This document shows positions 1 through 7,101 of a stretch of DNA of 11,168 nucleotides, piece by piece. Source of the DNA: an uncultured Eisenbergiella sp. Its GTDB lineage: Bacteria; Bacillota; Clostridia; Lachnospirales; Lachnospiraceae. The stretch's first letter is position 1. Every line of letters begins with the position of its first letter. The DNA lies in assembly GCA_947626725.1 (NCBI GenBank), contig CANQTI010000045.1, positions 1 to 11,168 of the forward strand, in the 5' to 3' direction. The translations under genes were made by a program, and so were the position numbers. A model generated the notes under the pieces. It was not told where the DNA came from and made no database searches. It was given only the letters and a program-made list of their open reading frames with translations.

Positions 1-1076
1 ACCGGCGCGGCGGCCTGGATCCCCTCGCAAAAGGCGATGAGCCCCTGCGGCGTTCCGAATTCCACGGCCTGAATGATATCGAAGCGCTCTTCCGCACCGC
101 CCGGCACGACGGGAAATCCCAGCCCTTCATAGAGATTGGCCGCGAAGATCGCCCCTTTCATGGCAGCGGCGGTCACTGTTGGAGCCAGAAACAGACCCTG
201 GTAAAAGGATGGCAGTGCATGGAGTGTTGCCCCCACTTCCCGGCCGAGACCCGGCGAGGTCAGACGGCAGGCAGCGTTCTCCACGCATTCCTGCTTTCCC
301 ACGATATAGCCGCCGATGGGAGCAAGGCCGCCGCCGGGATTCTTGATCAAAGAACCGACGCACATGTCCGCACCCACGTCGGTGGGCTCAACGGTCTGCG
401 TAAATTCTCCGTAGCAGTTGTCCACCATGCAGATGATATCAGGCCGGATCCCCTTGATGAAGGCGATCAGCTCCCCGATGCGCTCTACGCTCAGCGTGGG
501 GCGGGTCTGGTAGCCTTTGGACCGCTGGATTGTGACGAGGCGCGTGCGTTCGTTGATTGCGGCCCGAATCCCTTCGCAGTCAAAGCCGCCGTCCGCCAGC
601 AGATCCACCTGCCGGTAGGTGATTCCGTACTCCTTCAGGGAGCCCCGGGAAGGGCGAATGCCGATGACTTCCTCCAGGGTATCGTAAGGCTTTCCCACAG
701 GAGAAAGCAGTTCATCCCCGGGGCGCAGATTGCTCATCAGCGCCAGTGCCAGCGCATGGGTGCCGCAGGTGATCTGAGGCCGCACCAGCCCCGCCTGCGC
801 ATGAAAAAGGGAAGCATACACCCGTTCCAGCGTATCCCTTCCCAGATCGTTGTAGCCGTATCCGGTCGTTCCGAGGAGACAGGCCTCCGAAACCCGGCAG
901 TCCTGCATGGCACCGATCACCTTCATCTGATTGTATTCCGCCACCCGATCGATCGCTTCAAAACGCTTACGAAGAGAAGAAAGCACGTTCTCCCCATACC
1001 GATATACTTTTTGAGAAATGCCCATGGACGTATAGAGGCCATAAAGCCGTTCCTGCGAAAATGCGTTCTCCATCAT
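1..1076 (-). CDS. PLP-dependent methionine gamma-lyase-like / 'aluminium resistance' family protein (YnbB-like), 3' end missing
   Basis: Reading the minus strand from ATG at 1076 gives 358 complete codons that run off the window edge. The protein resembles the fold-type I PLP enzymes annotated as aluminium resistance protein or methionine gamma-lyase family (B. subtilis YnbB type), related to Cys/Met-metabolism lyases. Visible marks are TGYGYND near residue 71, CGTHALALAL at 104-113 (the cofactor-phosphate region), MVDNCYGEF at 217-225 with Asp219 as the likely PLP ring-nitrogen partner, and GSLIKNPGGG at 241-250 with Lys245 as the likely Schiff-base lysine. The family is about 410-430 residues, so roughly the last 60 are outside. 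The first ATG overlaps the miaA stop as ATGA and has GGAGG at 1088-1084, 7 nt upstream; a second ATG follows at 1073. The overlap implies translational coupling to miaA. The physiological substrate of the family is not settled, and the aluminium name is historical. Family call is firm; reaction is inferred. Confidence 0.9.
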   Translation of the reverse strand, partial: MMENAFSQERLYGLYTSMGISQKVYRYGENVLSSLRKRFEAIDRVAEYNQMKVIGAMQDCRVSEACLLGTTGYGYNDLGRDTLERVYASLFHAQAGLVRPQITCGTHALALALMSNLRPGDELLSPVGKPYDTLEEVIGIRPSRGSLKEYGITYRQVDLLADGGFDCEGIRAAINERTRLVTIQRSKGYQTRPTLSVERIGELIAFIKGIRPDIICMVDNCYGEFTQTVEPTDVGADMCVGSLIKNPGGGLAPIGGYIVGKQECVENAACRLTSPGLGREVGATLHALPSFYQGLFLAPTVTAAAMKGAIFAANLYEGLGFPVVPGGAEERFDIIQAVEFGTPQGLIAFCEGIQAAAP

Positions 1077-2191
1077 CCGTTTTCCTCCGTCCGTCCGGCA
1101 GTCTGGCCGGACGCTTCCTGCCGTGCACCTTCTGATGACAGTCCGGCAGCATGACCAGACGTTTTCTGCTGTGCGTCTTTTGACCGTCCTAAACTCTGAC
1201 TGGAAGCCCCCCGCAGCAGCGCCTCTGAGCGATCGATCAGAAACCGCAGGATCTCCTCTTCCCCGGCGAAGCTGCTTCTATCCACCCAGATCACGTCTTT
1301 TTCCCGTTTAAACCAGGTAAGCTGGCGCTTGGCGAAATGCCGGGTGTTTCGTTTGATCAAATAAACCGCCTGTTCCAGGTCATATGCCCCGTCCAGATAG
1401 GCCAGAAGCTCCTTGTATCCCAATCCCTGCATGGAGACGGCGTCGGCCCGAAGTCCCCGTTCCCGCAGAGCGCGCACTTCGTCCAAAAGTCCCTCTTCCA
1501 TCATTTTGTCCACCCGGCGGTCAATGCGGGCATAGAGCCGTGCCCGATCGTCAGTCAGCACGAAACAGCGGAACCGAAAGGCCGCCTGATTCTGTCTCTG
1601 TGTCTCATTGTGCTCTGATATTTTCCCCCCAGTCCGCGCATGGTACTCCAACGCGCGGATGACACGTTTCACATTATGCGCATGGATCTGGGCGGCCGCT
1701 TCGGGGTCTTTGGCGCGCAGCCGTTCATGCAGCGCCTCCGGTCCTTCCCGACGCGCCAGCTCCTCCATGGCGGTCCGAAATCCGGCGTCCTCCTGTGTTT
1801 CGGTAAAATCCACGTCATAAAGTACCGACTGGATGTAAAAACCGGTTCCGCCTACCAGGATCGGCAGCCTGCCGCGGGCCAGGATATCCGCGATGGCCTC
1901 CTTTGCCAGTTTTTGGAAGCGGACCACATTGAACGCTTCCTCCGGTTCCAGGATATCGATCAGGTGATGGGGAATCCCGCTCTGTTCGGCGTAAGATATT
2001 TTCGCGGAACCGATGTCCATATGCCGGTAGACCTGCATGGAATCCGCCGATATGATCTCTCCGTCCAGCGCCTTCGCCAGCCGGATAGACAATGCGGTCT
2101 TTCCGGCAGCGGTGGGACCCGTCAGCACGAGCAGCGGCGGTTTCGATTTTTCCATATCCCCGGGAAGGGCGGCAGTTTCTTCCGGAACCAT
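1073..2191 (-). CDS. miaA: tRNA dimethylallyltransferase MiaA
   Basis: MiaA transfers the dimethylallyl group of DMAPP to N6 of A37 in tRNAs reading UNN codons, giving i6A, the substrate of MiaB encoded upstream. The 372-residue protein has the P-loop GPTAAGKT (25-32), DSMQVY (50-55, Asp50 the likely catalytic base), GIPHHLID (72-79), VGGTGFY (113-119, Thr116 the likely catalytic threonine), MQGLGYKE (254-261) and RNTRHFAKRQLTWFK (281-295). The start is the first ATG because AAAGGAGG at 2205-2198 lies 6 nt before it; Met13 has no such site. The usual length is about 300-320 residues. Here about 45 extra hydrophilic Ser/Gly/Ala/Gln-rich residues (from about 328) follow the catalytic fold and include a 16-residue tandem duplication. 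The gene lies 43 nt after mutL and its stop overlaps the next start as ATGA, so it is part of the miaB-mutS-mutL operon. Confidence 0.97.
   Translation of the reverse strand: MVPEETAALPGDMEKSKPPLLVLTGPTAAGKTALSIRLAKALDGEIISADSMQVYRHMDIGSAKISYAEQSGIPHHLIDILEPEEAFNVVRFQKLAKEAIADILARGRLPILVGGTGFYIQSVLYDVDFTETQEDAGFRTAMEELARREGPEALHERLRAKDPEAAAQIHAHNVKRVIRALEYHARTGGKISEHNETQRQNQAAFRFRCFVLTDDRARLYARIDRRVDKMMEEGLLDEVRALRERGLRADAVSMQGLGYKELLAYLDGAYDLEQAVYLIKRNTRHFAKRQLTWFKREKDVIWVDRSSFAGEEEILRFLIDRSEALLRGASSQSLGRSKDAQQKTSGHAAGLSSEGARQEASGQTAGRTEENG
1092..1113 (-). other. Perfect 8-bp stem-loop just upstream of the ribosome binding site of the PLP-enzyme gene
   Basis: CGTCCGGC (1092-1099), a 6-nt loop (1100-1105) and GCCGGACG (1106-1113) form a perfect GC-rich inverted repeat in the last codons of miaA. 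In the minus-strand mRNA the stem ends about 3 nt before the GGAGG at 1088-1084. No T-tract follows, so it is not a terminator. It could affect coupling or RNA processing, or be a chance by-product of the GC-rich repeat it lies in. Confidence 0.4.
1093..1183 (-). repeat. Degenerate two-copy 48-nt tandem repeat in the 3' end of miaA
   Basis: Positions 1093-1135 and 1141-1183 align with a 48-nt period; by hand I count 33 of 43 bases identical, and similarity fades after that. Because 48 is a multiple of three, the duplication stays in frame. It encodes two consecutive 16-residue units of MiaA: residues 340-355 (AQQKTSGHAAGLSSEG) and 356-371 (ARQEASGQTAGRTEEN). The pattern is A-x-Q-x-x-S-G-x-x-A-G. 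This looks like an old in-frame duplication in a dispensable, hydrophilic tail. Confidence 0.7.
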
Positions 2192-2197
2192 CGGTTT

Positions 2198-2205
2198 CCT
2201 CCTTT
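2198..2205 (-). promoter_or_regulatory. Ribosome binding site that fixes the miaA start
   Basis: The minus strand reads AAAGGAGG, then 6 nt, then ATG at 2191. This near-perfect Shine-Dalgarno in the 43-nt mutL-miaA spacer supports the longer MiaA start over the internal Met13. Confidence 0.8.
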
Positions 2206-2234
2206 CCTTTCGCTTTTTATGTTCTGTGTTCCCT

Positions 2235-4277
2235 TTATACGATTCGCTTGAATTTGCGCTCCAGCTCCTGCCGGGACATGGTGATCATGGTAGGACGCCC
2301 ATGGGGACACTGATAGGGATTATCCAACGTCAAAAGCTGATCCAGCAGCGCTTCCATTTCAGCCCGTTCCATTCTGTGATTTCCCTTTACCGCTGCCTTA
2401 CAGGCCATGGAGGCGATGCGTTCTGTCACCGCGGCCGGCGTGCCGGGCCGCTGTCCCGTCTCCAGCCCGTTCAGGATATCCCGCAAAAGGACTTCTCCCG
2501 GACTGCCGTAGAGATCACAGGGCATGGCGCGGACCGCGCAGGCATTTCCGCCGAAGGGCTCAATCTCAAATCCCGCCTGACTGAAATATTCCCGGTAACG
2601 CTCCAGAAGGGTCAGTTCCCCATTGGTCAGCGTCACCACCGCTGGCGGCATCAGGTTCTGGCTATCCGGTCTGCCCTCCCGGATCTTCTTGATCAGCGCT
2701 TCATATTTCACCTTTTCATGAGCTGCATGCTGATCAATAAGAATCATTTTATCCTGATAGGAAGCGATCCAATATGTGCCGAAGATCTGACCGATGAGCT
2801 CATACTGTCTCACCGCCCCGGGAGAAAGCAGCTTTTCCGAAAATAGATTCAACTGTTCTGCATTTTCCGTCCGTTTCGGCTCATCCTCTCTTTTCACCGC
2901 TTCGTATTCCAGCCGCTCCCGAACCGCCATTTCCGATATGCGCCTGCGCTCAAAGGGCTGGGGCGGACGCATGGGCCCTGCCGGAAGCTGACCGGAAAGC
3001 AGCTTCCCCGCAAGTTCTCTGGCGGAGCCGCTTTCTGGAGTGCTCTGTGCGGATGCGGCCTGCCGGGGTTCGTCCCCACCCAGAGCGGCCGCTGCCTTCC
3101 CATTTTCTTTTTCCTTCCGCGCGAACGCGCCTTCCCGATTTTCGGTTTCGTTCTGCGATGGGGAGGTTCCATCCCGGGCGGGCGCCGTGGGGCCTCGCTT
3201 TTCGGTGCCATCCGCTGCTGTACGCTCCTGCGCGGATGGCCCTTTCACGCGCCCGGAAGCGGCAGAAAGGGTGAGGGTCGGGATCATTTCCCGCTCATGC
3301 AGCGCCTGACGGATCTGTTCTTCCAGAAACACAGACAGCTGCCGCCCTTCCGAAAAGCGAACCTCCATTTTGGAGGGATGCACGTTCACATCCACGCGGG
3401 ACGGATCGACCGTCAAATGCAGCCAGGCCACAGGAAATTTATGCTGCATCAGCCGAGACGCGTACCCGCTCTCCAGGGCTGCGGAGAGTAACTGGCTGCG
3501 GATATAGCGCCGGTTTACAAAGAAAAACTCGAAATTCCGATTGGGCCGCACCAGTTGCGGCGTTCCCAAAAAACCGTCCACCCGAAGCCCTTCTTTTTCC
3601 GCGGAAAAAGGAAACAGCTCCTTCGCAATTTCCCGCCCGTATATGCGGTATACCACTTCTTTCAGGTCACCGCTGCCGGAGGTGGAAAACCGGGGCTGGC
3701 GATTCTGCACGAAAGAAAAAGAAATATCCGGTCTGGCCAGCGCCAAATGCTCCATCAGATCTGCCACATGGCTCCCTTCCGTGGCCGGCGTCTTCAGGAA
3801 TTTCCGACGCGCGGGGGTATTGAAAAACAAATCCCGGATGATGACGGTGGTGCCTTCCGGTGCGCCCACTTCAGAAAGCTCCCGTTCCCGTCCTCCCTCG
3901 ATGCAGTAGCGTACGCCCGTCAGCGCATCCTTCGTTTTGGTGATCATTTCTACCAGAGACACCGCCGCAATGCTGGAGAGCGCCTCCCCCCGAAAACCCA
4001 GGCTGCTGATGTGAAACAAATCTTCCACCTTTTGAATTTTGCTGGTGGCATGCCGGTAAAAAGCCCGCTGCACCTGATCGTTCTCAATGCCGGAACCGTT
4101 GTCCGTCACCCGGATGAAAGTGGTCCCGCCATCCCGGATTTCTACCGTGACTGCGCCCGCTCCTGCGTCGCAGGCGTTTTCCACCAATTCCTTGACCACG
4201 CTGGCAGGCCGTTCCACCACTTCTCCCGCCGCGATTTGATCGATCACACTTTCCTCAAGCATGCGAATCTGCGCCAT
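2235..4277 (-). CDS. mutL: DNA mismatch repair endonuclease MutL
   Basis: MutL couples mismatch recognition by MutS to strand incision. The N-terminal GHKL ATPase (about 1-335) shows KELVENACDAGA (29-40; Glu30 and Asn34 match E. coli Glu29 and Asn33), DNGSGI (59-64), HATSKI (76-81), GFRGEALSSIA (94-104) and FFNTPARRKFL (151-161). A hydrophilic linker rich in Ala, Glu, Arg, Gly and Pro covers about 336-485. The C-terminal dimerisation/nuclease domain carries DQHAAHEKVKYE (515-526, the DQHA(X)2E(X)4E metal motif), ACKAAVK (625-631) and CPHGRP (657-662), as in MutL of bacteria that lack MutH. QNLMPP (540-545) sits where B. subtilis MutL has its sliding-clamp peptide QEMIVP, and QLNLF (475-479) is a second clamp-like peptide in the linker. 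The length of 680 residues is normal. The start has a purine-rich AGGAAAGGAAG stretch upstream. The gene lies 105 nt after mutS and 43 nt before miaA. Confidence 0.98.
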   Translation of the reverse strand: MAQIRMLEESVIDQIAAGEVVERPASVVKELVENACDAGAGAVTVEIRDGGTTFIRVTDNGSGIENDQVQRAFYRHATSKIQKVEDLFHISSLGFRGEALSSIAAVSLVEMITKTKDALTGVRYCIEGGRERELSEVGAPEGTTVIIRDLFFNTPARRKFLKTPATEGSHVADLMEHLALARPDISFSFVQNRQPRFSTSGSGDLKEVVYRIYGREIAKELFPFSAEKEGLRVDGFLGTPQLVRPNRNFEFFFVNRRYIRSQLLSAALESGYASRLMQHKFPVAWLHLTVDPSRVDVNVHPSKMEVRFSEGRQLSVFLEEQIRQALHEREMIPTLTLSAASGRVKGPSAQERTAADGTEKRGPTAPARDGTSPSQNETENREGAFARKEKENGKAAAALGGDEPRQAASAQSTPESGSARELAGKLLSGQLPAGPMRPPQPFERRRISEMAVRERLEYEAVKREDEPKRTENAEQLNLFSEKLLSPGAVRQYELIGQIFGTYWIASYQDKMILIDQHAAHEKVKYEALIKKIREGRPDSQNLMPPAVVTLTNGELTLLERYREYFSQAGFEIEPFGGNACAVRAMPCDLYGSPGEVLLRDILNGLETGQRPGTPAAVTERIASMACKAAVKGNHRMERAEMEALLDQLLTLDNPYQCPHGRPTMITMSRQELERKFKRIV

Positions 4278-4358
4278 GGTTTTCTTCCTTTCCTGACATT
4301 ACCGCACTGCCGCTCATTCATCCCATCCTGACCGCATCCGCAAAACGATCTCTGTGCT

Positions 4359-4375
4359 GCGCATACTCTGTGCGC
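4359..4375 (-). other. Short hairpin in the mutS-mutL spacer
   Basis: GCGCA (4359-4363), a 7-nt loop and TGCGC (4371-4375) form a 5-bp stem just after the mutS stop, in the 105-nt spacer. No T-tract follows on the minus strand, so it is not a rho-independent terminator. The rest of the spacer shows only the purine-rich mutL ribosome binding region. Possibly a weak RNA-processing or stability element, or chance. Confidence 0.25.
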
Positions 4376-4382
4376 TGCCGGT

Positions 4383-7034
4383 TCACCCCTGCCAGCGGTT
4401 TTTCAGCCGATTCTGCAGCCGATAGAGCGTATTGAGCGCGTCCAGCGGCGTCATCGTGCTGATCTCCACGTTTTTCAGTTCCTCCAGCACATCCTCATCC
4501 TTCACGGTATCGAACAGGGAAATCTGTTCCAGATCCACTTCATCATAATGCTTCTGTTTTTTGACAGCCCCGTCCTGGTTCACAACAATATTCTGCACTT
4601 TTTCCGTGATATCGTTGTCGGAAAGCTGCTCCACGATCTCCCTGGCCCGGTCGATGACCATATCCGGCACGCCGGCCAGCCTGGCAACCTGAATACCGTA
4701 GCTTTTATCTGCGCCGCCTTTGATGATCTTGCGCAGAAAGACGATATCGTCTCCCTGCTCCTTAACGGCGATGCAGTAATTATTCACATTGTCGATCTTG
4801 CCCTCCAACTCGGTCAGCTCGTGATAATGCGTGGCGAACAGCGTCTTTGCACCCAAAAGCTTTCGGTTGCTGATGTGCTCGATCACGGCCCAGGCGATGG
4901 AAAGCCCGTCAAAGGTGGAAGTTCCGCGGCCGATCTCGTCCAGCACCAGCAGGCTTTTGGAGGTCGCGTTTCGAAGAATATTGGCCACCTCATTCATCTC
5001 CACCATGAAGGTGGACTGCCCGCTGGCCAGATCGTCGGAAGCGCCCACCCGGGTGAAGATCCGGTCCACCACGCCGATATTCGCTTTCGAAGCAGGTACG
5101 AAGCTGCCGATCTGCGCCATCAGAACAATCAGAGCGGTCTGACGCATGTACGTGGATTTGCCGGCCATGTTGGGACCTGTGATAACCGCCACCGCATGTT
5201 TCTGGTTGTCCAGGAACGTATCGTTGGCGATAAACATATCGTTCTCAATCATCCGCTCCACCACCGGATGCCGGCCGTCCCGAATGTCAATGACACCCTT
5301 TTCATTCAGAGAAGGGCGTACATAATGGTTGCGCTCCGCCGTCAGCGACAGGGAACAGAACACGTCCAGCCTGGCAATCGCCTTGGCCGTGCGCTGAATC
5401 CGCTCCACCTGTGCCGCCACCGCGTCCCGCACCTCACAGAAGCGATCGTATTCCAGGCCTGTCAGCTTTTCTTCCGCGTTCAGGATCATATCTTCCAGCT
5501 CTTTGAGACGCGGCGTGGAATAGCGCTCGGCATTGGCCAGTGTCTGTTTTCTCACATAATCCTCCGGCACCAGGTTCCGATAGGAATTGGTAACCTCCAA
5601 ATAATAGCCGAAGACCTTATTGTATTTGATGCGCAGGTTTTTGATGCCCGTGCGCTCCCGCTCCGCGTCTTCCAATTCCGCTACCCAGGTTTTTCCCTCC
5701 GTTTTGGCATGGCGGAGCTGGTCGATGGTTTCGTCGAAGCCTTCCCGGATGATGCCGCCCTCCCGGACGGAAACCGGGGGTTCCTCACAGATGGCACGTC
5801 CGATCAGCTCGCAAAGGTCCTCCAGCCCATCCATTTCCTCCTCGATCTGCACAAGCTGTCCGGCCTGAAATTCCTTCAGCACCGTTTTGATAGGCGGCAG
5901 CATGGACATGGAAGCGCCGAAGGCGAGCAGATCCCTGGGATTGGCCGTCTTGTAGCTGACCTTGCCCAAAAGCCTTTCCATATCATAGATCGGATTCAGA
6001 TATTCCCGCAGCTCCTCCCGGGACATGGGGGCCTGACAGAGCGCTTCCACCGCGTCCAGCCGCGTTTCCATCTCAGTCACATCGATGAGCGGCTGCTCGA
6101 TCCAGCTGCGCAGCATTCTTGCGCCCATGGCCGTCTTTGTTTTATCCAGCACCCAGAGCAGAGATCCCCGCTTCTGCTTTTCCCGCAGCGTCTCCGTCAG
6201 TTCCAGATTGCGTCTGGTAGAGGCATCCAACAGCATGAAACGGCTGGTCAGATAAGGATACAGGTGAGTGAAATGGGACAAATCGGTTTTCTGCGTATCA
6301 TACAGATACTGCAGAAGCGCCCCTGCCGCGGCCAGACCGCTGGGAAAGCCCTCCACGCCCAGCCCTGCGAGCCCGTTCATATGAAAATGCTTCTGCAGAC
6401 ACTTCCGACAGAGGTCCTCGTCAAAATAATGGGCCTCCAGCGGAGAAATCTGGATGCCAAGCCGCTGACGCAGATCCGTTATGTCCGCGCCGCTCATCAG
6501 AAAGGCATCGTTGCAAATGATCTCGGAGGGGCTGTATTTGTTGATCTCATCCAGAAGCTTGCGAAGATCCTCCACTTCTGTCATATAATAATCGCCGGTG
6601 GTCACATCCGCCACGGAAAGCCCGGTTTTCCCCGGCAGGAAGAAGACGCACATCAGGAAATTGTTCTTCCCCTCCTCCATGGCTGAAACGTTCAGATTCG
6701 TGCCGGCGGTGACAATCCGGGTCACCTCCCGCTTCACCAGCCCCTTGGCCAGCTTCGGGTCCTCCATCTGCTCACAGATCGCCACCTTGTAGCCCTTCGC
6801 GATCAGCTTGGACAGATACACCTCCACCGCATGGTAAGGAACGCCGCACATGGGCGCCCGCTCCTCCAGTCCGCAGCTCTTTCCGGTCAGCGTCAGATCC
6901 AGCTCCTTCGTCACCGTGAGCGCATCGTCAAAAAACATCTCATAAAAATCACCCAGCCTGTAAAACAGGATGCAGTCCGGATACTGCTTTTTTGTCTCCA
7001 GATACTGCTGCATCATGGGCGTCACTTCGGCCAT
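4383..7034 (-). CDS. mutS: DNA mismatch repair protein MutS
   Basis: MutS is the mismatch sensor; its ATP-driven clamp recruits MutL, encoded next. The 883 residues follow the MutS1 plan. The N-terminal mismatch-binding domain has GDFYEMF (28-34), where Phe30 and Glu32 form the Phe-X-Glu wedge, and APMCGVPYHAV (60-70). Connector, core and clamp domains follow to about 590, with NLRIKYNKVFGYYLEVT at 466-482. The ABC-type ATPase has Walker A GPNMAGKST (620-628), STFMVEMNEV (674-683), Walker B LLVLDEIGRGTST (695-707) and ATHYHEL (734-740). The C-terminal tail carries QISLF (837-841), a sliding-clamp peptide comparable to QLSFF in B. subtilis MutS, and ends with the TPLDALN segment (862-868) typical of the family. 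ATG at 7034 has GAGAGG about 9 nt upstream. It lies 67 nt after miaB and 105 nt before mutL, in one operon. No mutS2-type Smr domain is present. Confidence 0.98.
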   Translation of the reverse strand: MAEVTPMMQQYLETKKQYPDCILFYRLGDFYEMFFDDALTVTKELDLTLTGKSCGLEERAPMCGVPYHAVEVYLSKLIAKGYKVAICEQMEDPKLAKGLVKREVTRIVTAGTNLNVSAMEEGKNNFLMCVFFLPGKTGLSVADVTTGDYYMTEVEDLRKLLDEINKYSPSEIICNDAFLMSGADITDLRQRLGIQISPLEAHYFDEDLCRKCLQKHFHMNGLAGLGVEGFPSGLAAAGALLQYLYDTQKTDLSHFTHLYPYLTSRFMLLDASTRRNLELTETLREKQKRGSLLWVLDKTKTAMGARMLRSWIEQPLIDVTEMETRLDAVEALCQAPMSREELREYLNPIYDMERLLGKVSYKTANPRDLLAFGASMSMLPPIKTVLKEFQAGQLVQIEEEMDGLEDLCELIGRAICEEPPVSVREGGIIREGFDETIDQLRHAKTEGKTWVAELEDAERERTGIKNLRIKYNKVFGYYLEVTNSYRNLVPEDYVRKQTLANAERYSTPRLKELEDMILNAEEKLTGLEYDRFCEVRDAVAAQVERIQRTAKAIARLDVFCSLSLTAERNHYVRPSLNEKGVIDIRDGRHPVVERMIENDMFIANDTFLDNQKHAVAVITGPNMAGKSTYMRQTALIVLMAQIGSFVPASKANIGVVDRIFTRVGASDDLASGQSTFMVEMNEVANILRNATSKSLLVLDEIGRGTSTFDGLSIAWAVIEHISNRKLLGAKTLFATHYHELTELEGKIDNVNNYCIAVKEQGDDIVFLRKIIKGGADKSYGIQVARLAGVPDMVIDRAREIVEQLSDNDITEKVQNIVVNQDGAVKKQKHYDEVDLEQISLFDTVKDEDVLEELKNVEISTMTPLDALNTLYRLQNRLKNRWQG

Positions 7035-7059
7035 TCCTTTTTCCTCTCATTCGTAGGTT

Positions 7060-7077
7060 CGGGCGGCATCCCGCCCG
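7060..7077 (-). other. 7-bp GC hairpin in the miaB-mutS spacer
   Basis: CGGGCGG (7060-7066), CATC loop (7067-7070) and CCGCCCG (7071-7077) form a perfect stem in the 67-nt spacer. In the minus-strand mRNA the U-run lies before, not after, the stem, so this is not a terminator in the direction of the operon; on the plus strand it is followed by A residues. It sits about 12 nt upstream of the mutS ribosome binding site and could be an RNA-processing or stabilising element. Confidence 0.35.
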
Positions 7078-7101
7078 GCAAAAAAATGCGGCCGCCGCGG
7101 T

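Noticed and set aside
219..1154. 311-codon plus-strand frame
   Set aside because: It is the complement of the PLP-enzyme gene, whose minus-strand translation has clear family motifs including the PLP lysine region. The plus-strand product has no domain and runs into the miaA end.
2821..3280. Low-complexity, charged stretch in mutL as a possible frameshift or insertion
   Set aside because: The frame stays open and this is the expected position of the flexible linker between the ATPase and dimerisation domains, which varies freely in the family.
4548..6686. 712-codon open frame on the plus strand, antisense to mutS
   Set aside because: It lies entirely opposite the unambiguous mutS gene. The product is rich in His, Gln, Arg and Leu without any recognisable domain, as expected from the complement of GC-rich coding DNA.
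7084..7101. GCGGCCGCCGCGG palindromic stretch after the miaB stop as a possible attachment site
   Set aside because: It is a short GC-rich palindromic run with no second copy flanking any element and no integrase nearby.
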